Positions 10,646-23,080 are shown, numbered from the stretch's first letter. The stretch: 64,000 nucleotides of DNA from Closterium sp. NIES-65 (GCA_948144175.1 CANXME010002104.1:243501-307500); one strand, 5' to 3'. Notes: a model not told the origin generated them from the letters alone. Numbers and translations are program-made.

Positions 10646-13600
10646 GGTTAAGTGTTCCGCAGAGCTAGTAGATTGCGAGTAGCAAGAGGCCTACTGAGAA
10701 AGTCACACTTGAGAAACTGCGAAGGCCGAGATAGCTGGAGCGGAAAAATATAACGACACTGGAGATTGGCGAGGAACGTATGAGGCATGTAAAGTTAGGA
10801 AAGGTGAATGACGAGAAACTTAGGGTGAAGTTGAATATAAAGAACGAGGTAGTCGTTGGAAAGGTTTGCACCACATCGCTGCGCGCACTTTTTTCATATC
10901 AAGATGAGGTGCGGCTCGACATGTGGCACAAAAAGATTCCTTTCCCCCGTCAGCTTTCGTCAGGCCAGCTTCGGCGCGAAAACAAAGATTATCCGAGCCT
11001 GAAGTGCCTCATCTCAGGAACAGCGCAACATTTCTACCAACTGACTCGACACGTGTTGGCAGCAGTGGCGAATGAGGATTAGCCAGTTGGTTTGTCGGCG
11101 GTTGACGTCGCCGCGCGAAGGCCACACGCATTGTTGTTTCGTAACAGAAAGGACGCGGACCGCTACTCAACAACCATCTGGGTTGGGGATCAGGGGCTTC
11201 TCCGAACCAGCTTCCCTGGTCCGACCAGACCACAATTCACAGGGTCCTTCAACTGTTGACGTTTCGAGGCAGGACGATTCGGTTCGACAGCCTCCCCCTG
11301 TCGAGCTGTCTCCGACAGTTTTGGAGGTAGCACCTTGCTATTATTCTGGGCCACGTGGATTTCCTTTCTTTATCAACGGGTTACGGTCGGGGGTATCTTA
11401 AACACATACCGTCGTATAATCAAGGTAATCTCAATGTGCAATGTCATTTGAGAGGCACGAACTCCAACCCACTTCGTAGGAACGATGGCAGGAACCACAC
11501 ACACAGCTGTGCTGTTTGAGATCCTGCTTTGCCGGATAATTCCAACAAAGATTCAGCCAAATATATTCGTATCAACAGACTTCGGGAGGGGTCGTGGTCC
11601 GCGCAACATACTCTGCGGTGGCAAAAGCGACCGGCACAATGTGAACACAACTCTTTCAAAGTAGGTACGCAGAGCTTGCAATTGCGGGCTCTTTATGGAC
11701 AGCCCCTGGGCAGGTTGAGCCGCACTCATCTCCACCTCGTTCCCAGGAAGTTCAACTGTAGCTCAAGAGAGGACGGAATATCCCGCACATGCCTCTTCCT
11801 AGCTGCCATCAGGCGTGTACAAAGTGCGCAAAAACTCGACGTCGAGCAACGTCGGTTAATTTCCACCCTCGGATCAAAGGTTCCAACCGTCAGGATTCAC
11901 CGACGTCCCTGACGTCGAGTTTGTGCAGCACTTTGTACACGCCATCAGAGTCACCTCACCTCATGTCACAAAACTCCCCTACCCGCGCAGTTTCCTCGCG
12001 CTCATTTTCCTCCGCTTTGATTGAGTTGGCGGATGGGGGTTGAGGGGAGGAAGTACAGTACACAGGCGTTCCTGCATTTTTTAGACGCTGGCCAATTGAT
12101 GCCTGTTTGAGCCCCTCCCAGTTGCCTTGTGAAGGGGGCACATAAGCTGTAACGAGCATTTCTCATAAGCTTCGTCAACTCGCAGCTAGCTAAAAAGGAT
12201 TCGCAGGTGCTTATAAACAAGATCTGTTACCTTATTTGACTTGAGTCTCTTCTGCTTGACCTCGGTTTGTTCGTTACTATTGGTTGATAACCACGCGACG
12301 CGCTTCTAACGTGGGAGCAACAGGCTGGGGAAACAATCTCGGGCGCAGCGTTTCCATCCGGCGCAAGGCAAATCCGCGTGCACTGGTTGGGCATCAATTG
12401 CGTTGCCAAAAGCCCACCCATCACCACGTCATCGACCGGCAGTTACGGTGGCCGAGGCAGTGCGATGCGCGTGTATTCACATCCCGTGCCTCCCACCCAC
12501 CTCACCTCACACAAAACTGATCGAGGCGCAGGGACGCAAAAGTGGAAAACGGGGCACACATGAAGAGGAGCGCTTCTTCGTTAATATGGGAGTCACTAAC
12601 AATATGACTGAAGTCCACAAGCACTGTGTGATTTATCTTCAGTCACAAGCTAGACGTTTCTCAGAATACTCAATTTGTCCATGTTTATCAACTCAAATCG
12701 ATATTTTGTTATTCTAACCATTTTATTGACAATATCGGGGTTTTGTTTTTTCAAATACTGTTTCACAGAATATGAAATGTTTGGTATCTGGTAGTGTAAC
12801 GCTTCCAGGGCATTTCCGTGGAATTAGTTACCAAACACCTGAAAGCATGCTATAGAGACCCGTACACGTTATAGGGGTCCGCTCCGAATGAACCTGAAGC
12901 ATGAGTTCGGCATTCCCTGCACTGGCCTGAGTGCTGTGGATGCTTCTGGTGGTTCCAGGTGACTGGTCCTTGCTGTTTTGCTTGCCACTTGGGTATGCTT
13001 ATCGGGATTTTTCCCACCACAAAAGGTGCCTGACAAGCCGCTTTCAGGAAATGACAGTGATTGGTGGATGTTTATGCCTAGAACTCTGGCAGGCGAAATG
13101 TGCGATGCGATGCGAGCTGGCTATCCACACATGGCGACAAGAGTCATCTCCTCACTTGCCCCCAAGACTGCTTTAATGGATTGGCTGGAGTGCACCTAAC
13201 CAGTTTGAAGGAGAGGGACCAGCAGATTATGACGTAAGCATTGAAAAGTTCCACGTTTGCGGCGTGACTGCTGACCACGATTCTTGCCGTGTACGACGCG
13301 ATTCACGTGACCGGCGGCATGGAACTGGAATGGCCAATCGGACCTCAGAAGGACTCCTCCGTTTCTCCGATTGGTTCATCATATTCAAATTTCGAGCCAA
13401 TGAGCCATAATTACATGCCGGAAACGACACACACAATCCACAACGAAGATACTGTACTCACAGCCGTCGCAAAACCTCGAGTGGTGTGGCTTGTTCGAAC
13501 GAAAGCGCGAGGACTGAGGCAGCAGAAAGGGCTGGAGGACGTTGGGGGTTTAGGATGGGCAAAAAAAACGTTCTTCGGGCATCCACGACACTTCCACATC

Positions 13601-14602
13601 GGATAAGCGTCCACGTGGACGAACCCCCTCGATTTTCTGAGCATGTTACAGATTCTGTTCAGTATTCTTTTGTTGGGAAAGGTAGAATATCCGGATCACC
13701 CCGATCATTTATACCAAATACCTGCGCCTCGCCCCCTCGAACTTTGGGTGTGGATGAGGTATTGCGCGCCATCGCAATCTCTCTCCCAACATCTTCTCCC
13801 TTGACCATAGGATTTCAGAAATTTCAAGTTCCACAAAAGCAGACCAGCTCAGAACACATCGATGCCAGACATCCAAACCCGCAGCATCGAATCGACGGGT
13901 ACCAGAGAATTCCACCATTCTCCAGCCTCGCGTACGTGGCAGCAGAATCCTTCACGATTGGCTGTTAAACAACCGGTGACATTCTCCTCTCAAGCGGACG
14001 GAACGGAACACCGCAACTGGCCGCGTCGCGCTGGCGTCATCGTATCTGCCCATTTTTCTAGACCCAACCCCAGAGCCAACGGGTTCTCCTGGTAACCAGG
14101 GATCGATTGCCGAATGCCTGACAGGCATGAAGAAGGAATCGAGGGTTGGGCGAGGAGGGCGCGTGGTCTGGGCGCCGTCAACCTCCAAGGAAAAGGAATC
14201 TCGGTTGGTTCCGCCTGGGGGATGCCTGCCACGCTGGCATGGACCTGGTATGGTTGACACGACCAGAACGGGAAAGGGGGGAACGAGACGAGGTCACGGG
14301 GCAGTTGACGCAGGAGGCAGGCAGACCGGTAAAGCAGAGTGAGCAGTAGCGGTACCGTGCAAACTGCTAGGAGGAAGAACGGAACCGAAGACGAGGAGAT
14401 GAAAAGTCTCGCTCTGTCTCAGTCGGTCAGTTGTGGTTCCTAATCTCAATCTCATTCACACCTTCAAATTTACGATTGCATGTCGGAGTCTTCATCTAGT
14501 TTCTAGAACCTCTCTTCAACCCTCTGGTCAGCTTCAGTTCCTTAGCTTTTGTCTTCGCAGCGTAGTGAAGTTTAGGTTTCTCCTCGACGCCGTCGGGTTT
14601 CC
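10646..14602. other. 4-kb divergent intergenic region, no supported gene
   Basis: Lies between the divergently oriented PFL (start 10645, minus) and cyclin-like gene (start 14603, plus), so both promoters should be here. ORFs are short and show no coding features on either strand. A strong imperfect hairpin is present at 11812-11943 (separate entry). The 12560-12860 part is AT-rich. I saw nothing else that I can name. Confidence 0.5.
11812..11943. repeat. Long imperfect inverted repeat (hairpin)
   Basis: The left arm 11812-11855 starts GGCGTGTACAAAGTG. It pairs with the right arm 11899-11943, which ends CACTTTGTACACGCC. The arms share further blocks AACTCGACGTC and GACGTCGG/CCGACGTC, separated by a few mismatches, with a loop of about 43 bp. 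It could be a foldback element or MITE remnant, or a hairpin RNA precursor; the sequence alone does not decide. Confidence 0.6.
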
Positions 14603-16301
14603 ATGGCGACCTGCACGCTAAACCCCGTCGATATCATCGAGCGTGCCAAGGCTGCGCGTAAGCGCAGGCTCCAGGAGCTCTACGTTACGGGAAGTAGGAC
14701 AAGGCACGTGACCAGCTCCCGGCTCGACGGGTCCCGGTTCGCGGAAACGGAAGAGGGTTCAGGCGATAGCTGGGATGAGTCAATTTCAGCCGACCCATCC
14801 TCAGCCACGCCTCCCCCAGCAGGACCTCCCGTCCCTGACGAGTTTCACGGAAGCTGGGAACGAGCTGAAGCGGGTGTACATAAAAGAGCGAGAATTTCAG
14901 TCAAGGTGTCGACGGGTTCAGCAGAAGGACCGGGTCCTGCTGTGGAGTCGGGAGAAGTCAGTGCGGGTTGCTCCGGACACAAACGGTCGCAGCTGCTTCC
15001 CATGTTCTCACAGGTGAGCTTCTTCCTGGCATATTCATGTTAAATTTGTGATTTTCGCCGCGAGTCAACATCGGTCGTGGTGAGGTTGACCCAAAAAATC
15101 GTGCTGATGTGGTACGTGTGTCTTTCAGGCGGCTGTGACGCTTGGGTTCGGCCCGTCGGACTTATTGACGGCCGTGATGCTCCACGACGCGTGTCAATTA
15201 CGATGCCGGCTCGGCGGAGCGTGCTGCCACCGCGACACGGTGCAGCGTCACGTGCTCGCACTGACATGCCTCTTCGTCGCTCACAAAGCCCGGACCGCGC
15301 GCACATCCACCAATTCCTTGAGGTTCGTCACGAGCCACACTCGCTGCCACGCGCTGCCACTCTCGTTTCCGTTTAGCCTTATTCGACGCTGCGTCTGTGT
15401 CCCAGCCAGTCTCAATTCTCGTATCTAAACGAACTTTTGTTATGCTTATTTGCTTATTCCCGTCGTGCCACCATGCAGCACGGACGCCTTCTGCCAGACA
15501 TTGGCATGTCTAGAGGGTTTATCGGCGGTCAAGGGCTGCATGCTGGAGCGGCAGCTTGATTGGGTGTCTCGCCTCTTCCCGTCCCTGCATCTCCCGGCCT
15601 CCGGAGACAAGGAGGCCGCTGCTGGGCTCTTACGCAGTCTATGGTGAGTACCAGTTGGTTTTGGGAACTTACAGCTTGACAGTGAACCAATAGTCCTCAA
15701 TCTGGCCTTTTCAAGGGTTATGGTAGTTGGAAGATGGTCGTTTGGACAGGAATTGTGGTGGCATGTGGGTTCGAAACATGCAACTGTTCTAACGATTATG
15801 TTTTTCCTCTGCAGGTCGTCGTTGTTCCGCGATGGGAACTCATCGTCTCACGCTCGCTACCTCGCAGCCTTCGTGCTTCAGCTGAGGACTACCGTCTTCG
15901 GCCGGATGAAGGTCCCTCCCAGTGTGGTAGCCGCTGCTGCTGACGTGGCTGTTCGCGGAGTCAAGTCTACAAGGAAGCAGGTAAGAACATCACAATGGCT
16001 TATGACATTAAACCGATGTGCTATGAAAGGGGTTGTTGGAGGGTTTTTCGTCGCGACCTGCTGTCTCACGTCTCGACCTTTCCTGTGCGATCCCTTTCAG
16101 GACCTGGTCCGTGCTTTCGCCTTGACGTCGCCAGCTTCGCAACTGCGCGGCCATACTGCAGGCAACGCGTCGCTTGCGAAACGCGTTGCTCTGCCTGCTG
16201 TCTCCGAAGCATCTGCTGTCGCCATGGCTGCCGCAGCAGGTGTTCTTACTGACCTCGCTAACTCCCCTGCTACCACTGCCGTCGCAGCTCCTTCGCGTTA
16301 A
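14603..16301 (+). CDS. Divergent cyclin-like protein
   Basis: Five exons: 14603-15013, 15129-15322, 15479-15643, 15815-15980 and 16101-16301. GT-AG sites are used throughout and phases agree, giving 378 aa. The first 137 residues are polar and probably disordered. Residues about 138-260 look like a first cyclin box: LLTAVMLHDAC, then VQRHVLALTCLFVAHK where canonical cyclins have a Lys and a following Glu. Residues about 262-312 (ARYLAAFVLQL, PPSVVAAAADVAVRG) resemble the second cyclin fold of A/B-type cyclins. The usual Glu after the cyclin-box Lys is not obvious, so CDK binding is uncertain. The C-terminus is Ala/Ser-rich. If it is a cyclin it would act with a cyclin-dependent kinase in the nucleus. 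The gene structure is confident; the family call is tentative. Confidence 0.6.
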
Positions 16302-18165
16302 TTTCTAACCCAGCTTTCCAGCTCCGGCCATTTTTATTCAGTGCCGTCCACCGTCAGATCTGCAGACCAACTTCTAGATCGGATATTCCAGATCGGATTT
16401 ACCATGCCATGGCATGCAACCCCTGCAGAGCGTGCCATGCGATCCACCTCCCCATGACATGCTATCTCTGCACGGGATCGCCATGCTACACCATACACCA
16501 TACCCCATACCACAGCACGCCACGGACCAGTTAAGCGGTTGATCATACTTTAACGTCTCTCTGGTCCTGGCGTGGCCCGTATACACTCTTGCTGTTCCGT
16601 CGACTACTCCCATCGAAATTGCTCCAGGAGAGAGAATGGCCGCAGCACACTCGTACCCGCTACAGCAGACCCAGACACCCTTAGTGCCTCCAGTGCTCTT
16701 CAGCGCTCTTCAGTGCTCTTCAGCGCTCTTCAGTGCTCTTCAGCGCTCTTCAGTGCTCTTCAGCGCTCTTCAGTGCTCTTCAGCGCTCTTCAGTGCTCTT
16801 CAGCGCTCTTCAATGCTCTTCAGCGCTCTTCAGTGCTCTTCAGCGCTCTTCAGTGCTCTTCAGCGCTCTTCAGTGCTCTTCAGCGCTCTTCAGTGCTCTT
16901 CAATGCTCTTCAGAGCTCTTCAGTGCTCCCCAGTGCCCCCAGTTACCTTCAGCGCTCTCCACGCGTTTGCGTTTCTGTTTGCGTTTGGTTTGGTTTGGAA
17001 GCCGAAACCCAGCAAGCCAGCCACCCCACTGTACACTCATCAAGTTCAGCAGTTTCCAGGATGTTACCACATCCTCGCCTTTGTGCTGTGTGCAGCTGTA
17101 CATAAACCATGAGTTGGATCTGTGTGGACTTAGTTACTAGTAGTTCTTATCCTCTATGTACAGCTTTTTTTATTATGCGAGTTTTTTGTTCAATCCCAGA
17201 TCCAGCAGTTCAGGTGCTCCCACTAGCGGATCAACAACTAAAGTGTAGCTGCCTGCATCAGCCATTCCCCTTGCAGGTACCATGGTCTATGATTAGGAGA
17301 GATCATATCCATCCAACTGCATCTCTGCTTCTGGCCCAAAGTTCCGTTTCCTTGCTTGCTGATGCGTTCAAATCTCTTAGCATTTGAACCAGAAAACATC
17401 TCCATAAAATGAACCAGAGGTGGAAGAAACAGAAGCAAGTGCCGCAGCACTGGCGATGGGCGTCATGTCACTGTTTTGGTCGCAGTGCCTTTGGCCAATC
17501 ACAAGAATGCACTTCAATTCCTTCTCCATGGGTCGCAAGAGAGAGAAGTACTTTAAAACGAGGCTGGCGGGCTGGCGGGCTGCGTGCTGGCGGTGGCCTT
17601 GTCACTCACACCCACCTGCAGTCCCACAGGCAGAGGGGGCATATCTCACATTTCACTGAGTCAACTCACTCCTCCCTCATACAAATGGAAGCCACGGGTG
17701 GGAAATCATGATTTTAAAGAATATTTGTGCATGTGCTGTGCTAGAATAACCAGAAAATCACGGGAATAGGTTTTGTGGTGTTGTTAATTGATAATGCCTG
17801 GAGATTCGTACCAGCTAGTAAGGACTGCTGTACATAGATTTGTTTTCCCTTCTCCAGGTTATACTCGTTTGAGTGTCGTTATGCGACAAACCCAAGGCAT
17901 CTTGGTTGAAGTGCTGTTTCTGCTCTCGAGAGAATCTCTTTCGCTCCTCACCTTCCCTCCATCTTCCTGGCCCACTTGTGCTTCATTCCTCTCACAGCCA
18001 GCCGCCATGGATCCTTGCGTGTAATCACCATGGTTTCTTTCACCCTTTCTGCTGATCAGCACCTTCAAACCAGCGGTAATTTGGAGCCTATTGCAACGTT
18101 GAGATTAGTATATTTTGCGGATTTTGAATCTACAGATTTGGCGGGTGGGCAAGCGAGAGAGCACC
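16302..18165. other. Intergenic region between cyclin-like gene and eIF2 gamma
   Basis: Contains the 3' flank of the cyclin-like gene and the promoter and 5' leader of eIF2 gamma (start 18166). A decamer-based repeat sits at 16691-16930. Nothing else in 16930-18165 looks coding; short ORFs lack features. Confidence 0.5.
16691..16930. repeat. 10/20-bp minisatellite downstream of the cyclin-like gene
   Basis: About 24 decamers alternate between CAGCGCTCTT and CAGTGCTCTT, making an effective 20-bp period. A few single substitutions appear near the right end (CAATGCTCTT, CAGAGCTCTT). It lies outside any gene model and creates Ser/Leu-rich spurious ORFs in three frames. Confidence 0.9.
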
Positions 18166-21100
18166 ATGGCGCGCAAGGGTTTAATGGAGCAGGATCTCAA
18201 GACGCTGGATGTGACGAAGCTCAATCCGCTGTCTCCTGAAGTCATCAGTCGACAAGCCACCATCAACATCGGTGCGTCCAGATCGCACTCCTTGCGTGCA
18301 GTCGGCTCCTCCTTCATTCTAATAACCTTTTGTTGACCTTTGACTAACTTTTTTTTCCTCCTATTGTACCATTCCTTCTTGGTTGTGACTCTCAGGTACA
18401 ATCGGCCATGTGGCTCACGGCAAATCGACTGTCGTTAAGGCCATTTCTGGCGTCCAGGTAAGACGGTCGGCGCTTTAGGTTCGAGTCAGAGTTTGGTGGA
18501 ATGCGGGAAACTGCATAGTCAAACGATAGATCGGGACCATTTCTCATCCTGATGCGCATCTCACGCGCAATTCCTCGCGTTTTTGCCTTCTCCGCAGCGC
18601 GTTCCTGTGTCCACGACCTCCCTTCCCTTCCCTCATCTCATGTGCCGATCCTTGAGAACAACGCCCTCCCTCCACTTTCTCAATCTGATCCGCCTTCGCG
18701 TGGATTCTTGTGCCGCAGACGGTGCGGTTCAAGAACGAGTTGGAGCGAAACATCACGATCAAGCTGGGATACGCCAACGCCAAGATCTACAAATGCGAGG
18801 ACGACGCCTGCCCTCGCCCCATGTGCTACAAGTGCGTCGCTTCGCGAGTTGTCCTCCTTCTAGAGGACTATTGTGAGGGTTTGAGAGCGGTGGACTTCGG
18901 CGTAGACGGGTGGAGTGATGTTGGGGAGAGTTCTGGCGAGGTTTGGCCAGAGTCGAAGCCAAGGCTGATCTTGGCGCTTCAAGTTAGGGTTTTGCCGCTG
19001 CAGCTGTGGGTCGGTCTTAATCTCTTATGCTTCCTTTCGCGCGTGCAGGGCGTACGGCAGCAGCAAGGAGGACAGCCCGCTATGCGACGTGCCGGGATTT
19101 GAAAAGGCCCGCATGAAGCTGATGCGCCACGTGTCATTCGTCGATTGCCCGGTGAGGCTGTAGGTCATTGCAGAAGCGTGTGGTGCTCGCATTGCTGCTG
19201 CTGATAGTGGCCAGTGTTAGCCTCTTTCCCTGATACGCTGCCATCTCCACAGTGCTCACTAGGAACCGCGTGCTCACTCCCAAGCCACGCACTCCTGCTG
19301 CTGATTTGCATCCCTCGCTATACTAGCCGGTACTAGCCTATTCGCTTCATGCCGCAGACATTCTAAGGCACGCAGTCGTCTCGTCGCACATCCTTCTGCA
19401 GTCTCATACCCGTGTTCGCGTCCAATTCTTTTTGAGAGCCCAAGCGCATGGAACCCGTACCATGATAACTTCACCTCACTCAACTCCTCCCCGTCGCTCC
19501 CACTCTCCGAGACCTCCACGCACCTCCGCTCCGCTTTCCCTCTCCGCTTTCCCAGTCTCGCTTACCACCTTCCCCCGTACCCCGTCTCCGCGTTCTCCCT
19601 CTTCCCCGCCACCCTCTCCCTCTCCCTCACCCACCGCAACCCCCACCCCCGCTCTCCCCCCTCCCCCCGGCAGGGCCACGACATTCTGATGGCGACGATG
19701 CTGAACGGCGCGGCGATCATGGACGGCGCGCTGCTGCTGATCGCGGGCAACGAGAGCTGCCCGCAGCCGCAGACGTCGGAGCATCTGGCGGCGGTGGAGA
19801 TCATGCGGCTGAAGCACATCATCATCCTGCAGAACAAGATCGACCTCATCCAGGAGAGCGTCGCGCTCAACCAGCACGACGCCATCCAAAAATTCATCCA
19901 GGTATGGGGGAAGATTGAACATTTAAATGAGAAAACATGACTCTATTTATTTCGCATACACGTTGCACTTATCCAGCACGCTGCTATGCAGAGAGGTTCA
20001 ATTGTCACCTATTCAGAGAGGAAAGAGGAGGGGGAAAAGGGAGTGGGGATAAGGTGAATGGCCTGTTGTCACCGCAAGACCCCAGTTCGTCTTGTGTAGG
20101 CTTCATATGTTTGGGTGCGCGTTGCTGTCTTCCTTCCGTCGTATCCATGGCTCTCTCGTCATCGTCTCCTTCAACTCTACCCCACTTTGTACAACCCCCC
20201 ACCCTCTGCCCTAATTCCCTCACGTTCGCCCCTTGCCCTCCCATACCTCACCCCATTCCACCGGACCACACCGCAGGGCACCATTGCGGACGGCGCGCCG
20301 GTGATCCCCATCAGCGCGCAGCTCAAGTACAACGTGGACGTGGTGTGCGAGATGATCATCAAGCGCATCCCCATCCCCGACCGCGACTTTGTGTCGCCGC
20401 CCAACATGATTGTCATCCGCTCCTTTGACGTCAACAAGCCCGGCGCTGAGGTCGATGACATCAAGGGCGGCGTTGCTGGTGGCAGTATCCTGCACGTGAG
20501 TCGCTCCCTGCCCTGCTTGCTCCCCTCTGCTACTACTCCCTTCCCCCTTCCCACCCCCTTCCCTCCCTCCCTCCCCTTTCGCTCACTTCCACGCCCCCCC
20601 CTTTCCTCCGTCCCACCTTCTCCTTCACTCTTCCCTGCTTCTCAGTTCTCTCCATGTTAACTCCACATTCCCATTTGTTCCTGTCTCCTTTTCATGCGCT
20701 TTGCACTCACCCCTCCTTACCATCCCAATCGTACAACAGGGGGTGCTGCGGGTGGGGCAGAAGATAGAGGTGCGGCCGGGCATAGTGGCCAACGCGGATG
20801 GCAACATCCGGTGCACGCCCATCTGTTGCTTCTCACCACCCTCTCGTAGTAACCTCTCAACCCCCTCCACCTCTTTTTCTCCTCTCCCCCATTTCCCCAC
20901 CCCCCTCCCTCCCATCCCCCATCTGTCCCCTCTGCCCCTTCATCCCTTTCTTCTGTCAATCAAACCACAGGGAGTGCTGCGCGTGGGGCAGAATATAGAG
21001 GTGCGGCCGGGCATAGTGGCCAAGGACGCGGACGGCAACATCCGCTGCACGCCCATCTTCTGCTTCCCACTTCCCTCTCGTGCCCGGCCCCCACTCTTTC

Positions 21101-22580
21101 CCACCCTCCGCCCCCCTCCCCCTCCCCACTCCCCTGCACTTCCTGTCCTCCCCTCAATCACAGGGAGTGCTGCGCGTGGGGCAGAAGATAGAGGTGCAGC
21201 CGGGCATAGTGGCCAAGGACGCGGACGGCAACATCCGCTGCACTCCCATCTTCTGCTTCCCACTTCCCTCTCGTGCCCGGCCCCCACTCTTTCCCAACCT
21301 CCGCCCCCCTCCCCCTCCCCCACTCCCCTCCACTTCCCGTCCGCCCCTCAATCACAGGGAGTGCTGCGCGTGGGGCAGAAGATAGAGGTGCGGCCGGGCA
21401 TCGTGGCCAAGGACGCGGACGGCAATATCCGCTGCACGCCCATCTTCTCGCGCATCATCTCGCTCTTCGCCGAGCAGAACGAGCTGCAGTTTGCCGTGCC
21501 AGGAGGGCTCATTGGTGTGGGTACAACTATTGATCCCACGCTCACCCGCGCGGATCGCCTCGTGGGGCAGGTGCTGGGGGAGGTGGGGGCCCTCCCGGAC
21601 GTCTTTGTTGAGTTGGAGGTGAGCTGGGGAACGGGGGGAGCGTGCTTGTGTGTACGTGGTGGGGAGCTTGGGGTGTATGCAGCAGAAGGGGGAACGCCTT
21701 CGTGGGGCAGGTGCTGGGGTAGGTTGGGGCCCTCCCAGACGTCTTTGTTGAGCTGGAGGTGAGACGAATGGAACGGTGCACATGGATGGGGGCCGCATTG
21801 AGCATGGATGCGTGTGCGTGGTGTGAGCATGAGGTGTATGCCGCATCAAGGGGGTTGTCTCGTGGGGCAGGTGCTGGGGGAGGTGGGCGCGCCGCCAGAC
21901 GTGTTCGCTGAGCTGGAGCTGAGTGGAGGGGGGCTATGGGCAGTGAGTGTTTGGAGGAGTGGGCATGGGTGTGTGGGTGGGCGCGTTTCACATTGGGTGA
22001 GGCAAGGGCAATTCAAGCTGCTGATGCTCAATGTTGGGCCGATGTCCCCTTTCTCCCCTCACCCGTGCTCCCATCTGACAAATCAACTTCTTTTTGCTGC
22101 GGCAGCTGCTAGGAGTGCGTACCGAGGGCACCAAAAAGCAGGGCAAGGTGTCAAAGCTAACCAAGGGCGAGGTGCTGATGCTCAACATCGGGTCCATGTC
22201 TCCTCCTCTGCACCCTCAACCCATCCACCCCCCCACCCCCCTTCCCCCCTCTCCCTTCGGTCCCAAAGATCAATTTCTTCCTGTTGCGACGGCTGCTGGG
22301 AGTGCGCACCAAAGGAACAGAGAAGCAGGGCAAGGTGGCGAAGCTGACAAAGGGAGAGGTGCTGATGCTCAACATTGGGTCCATGTCTACGGGTGCGCGC
22401 GTGGTGGCCGTGAAGAACGATCTGGCGAAGCTGCACCTCACCTCCCCCGTGTGCACCAAGACGGGCGAGAAGCTCGCTCTGAGCCGGCGCGTGGAGAAGC
22501 ACTGGCGGCTGATTGGCTGGGGGCAGATCCAGGCAGGTGTGAAGCTCGATGTGCCGCCACCTGTTGACTTGCCCAAGTAG
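18166..22580 (+). CDS. EIF2G: Translation initiation factor eIF2 subunit gamma
   Basis: The GTPase subunit of eIF2, which delivers initiator Met-tRNA to the 40S ribosome in the cytosol. Exons: 18166-18271, 18396-18457, 18719-18831, 19049-19151, 19674-19901, 20277-20495, 21358-21618 and 22269-22580. All are GT-AG and in phase, giving 467 aa, close to the usual ~470. Visible motifs: [20 protein letters not shown] at the N-terminus, P-loop GHVAHGKST, switch region with [15 protein letters not shown] and a Cys cluster [19 protein letters not shown], then beta-barrel domains II and III ending [16 protein letters not shown]. The start ATG is in good context (CACCATGG). Introns 6 and 7 contain truncated, junction-keeping copies of exons 7 and 8 (separate entries). 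Exon 7 is taken as the last copy because only it continues to a donor. Confidence 0.96.
20740..21255 (+). repeat. Three 5' exon-7 echoes in eIF2 gamma intron 6
   Basis: Three copies of the first ~90 bp of exon 7 start at 20740, 20971 and 21164, each directly after a CAG acceptor. Each codes for GVLRVGQ(K/N)IEV(R/Q)PGIVA...NIRCTPI and then runs into C/T-rich intron sequence with no donor. Spacing to the next copy is 231, 193 and 194 bp; the true exon 7 starts at 21358. The repeated unit is therefore the intron 3' tail plus the exon 5' part. The first echo lacks one codon (the Lys of VAKDADG becomes VANADG). Confidence 0.9.
21695..21919 (+). repeat. Two 3' exon-7 echoes in eIF2 gamma intron 7
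   Basis: Copies of the last ~60 bp of exon 7 (coding [19 protein letters not shown]) recur at about 21695-21758 and 21859-21919. The first keeps the donor (GAG then GTGAG). In the second the donor is changed to CTGAG. They lie after the true exon end at 21618, with about 75-100 bp of diverged intron between copies. Confidence 0.85.
22015..22200 (+). repeat. Exon-8 5' echoes in eIF2 gamma intron 7
   Basis: 22080-22200 repeats the beginning of exon 8, coding [18 protein letters not shown] through LMLNIGSMS, before entering C/T-rich sequence. A shorter fragment of the same part ([10 protein letters not shown]) lies at 22015-22050. The acceptor at the longer copy is degraded (AAATC where the true exon has AAAGATC). 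The true exon 8 begins at 22269. Confidence 0.85.
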
Positions 22581-22781
22581 ATATGGGATGTGAACTTGTT
22601 TAGGGAAATTGGGAGAATGTTCAGTAGCGTGGCAGCAGCAGAGGCAGGGCTGCGGCAGTAGCAGGCCGAGGGGGTGGCAGATGATAGAGGATGATTTGAC
22701 AGCATGTATGAGCAACAAGGTAGAAGCTGTTGCGGGAGCAGGTCTATGCCTTGGCCAATTCTTGGCTATACTAATACCGTA
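22581..22781. other. eIF2 gamma 3' flank up to the transposon
   Basis: About 200 bp between the eIF2 gamma stop and the left end of the pogo-like element. It should hold the 3' untranslated region. No other feature was seen. It ends with the TA target dinucleotide at 22780-22781. Confidence 0.5.
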
Positions 22782-22880
22782 CCGTATGGCCCCGGATAGA
22801 AGCGCAGGCCTATGTTAAGCGCATGCGCTTGTATCTGGAGCAATGCGCTTATGGCCGATCCTCAATTATAAGCACACCCC
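22782..22880 (+). repeat. Left terminal inverted repeat of the pogo-like element
   Basis: Starts CCGTATGGCCCCGG next to TA. It matches the reverse complement of 31740-31836 with only an occasional mismatch (AAGCACACC against AAGCGCACC). It contains ATGCGCTTAT and AAGCGCATGCGCTT palindromic motifs. Confidence 0.9.
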
Positions 22881-23080
22881 TTATAAAACCCTGATTTATT
22901 ATAAGCGCATGTATAAACATATTTCAAAAAAACGGATTAAAACAGTAACGACTTCCCGTTTTAAAGCGAGTCCACATCCACTTCTACTCTGTTTGACTCC
23001 CTCGAGGGCAGGCTCGCTCAGTAAAAGCGCAACAGCGCGAAGTTGACCTGACAGGAGGGCTCGGGAACACCTGTTGTCTG

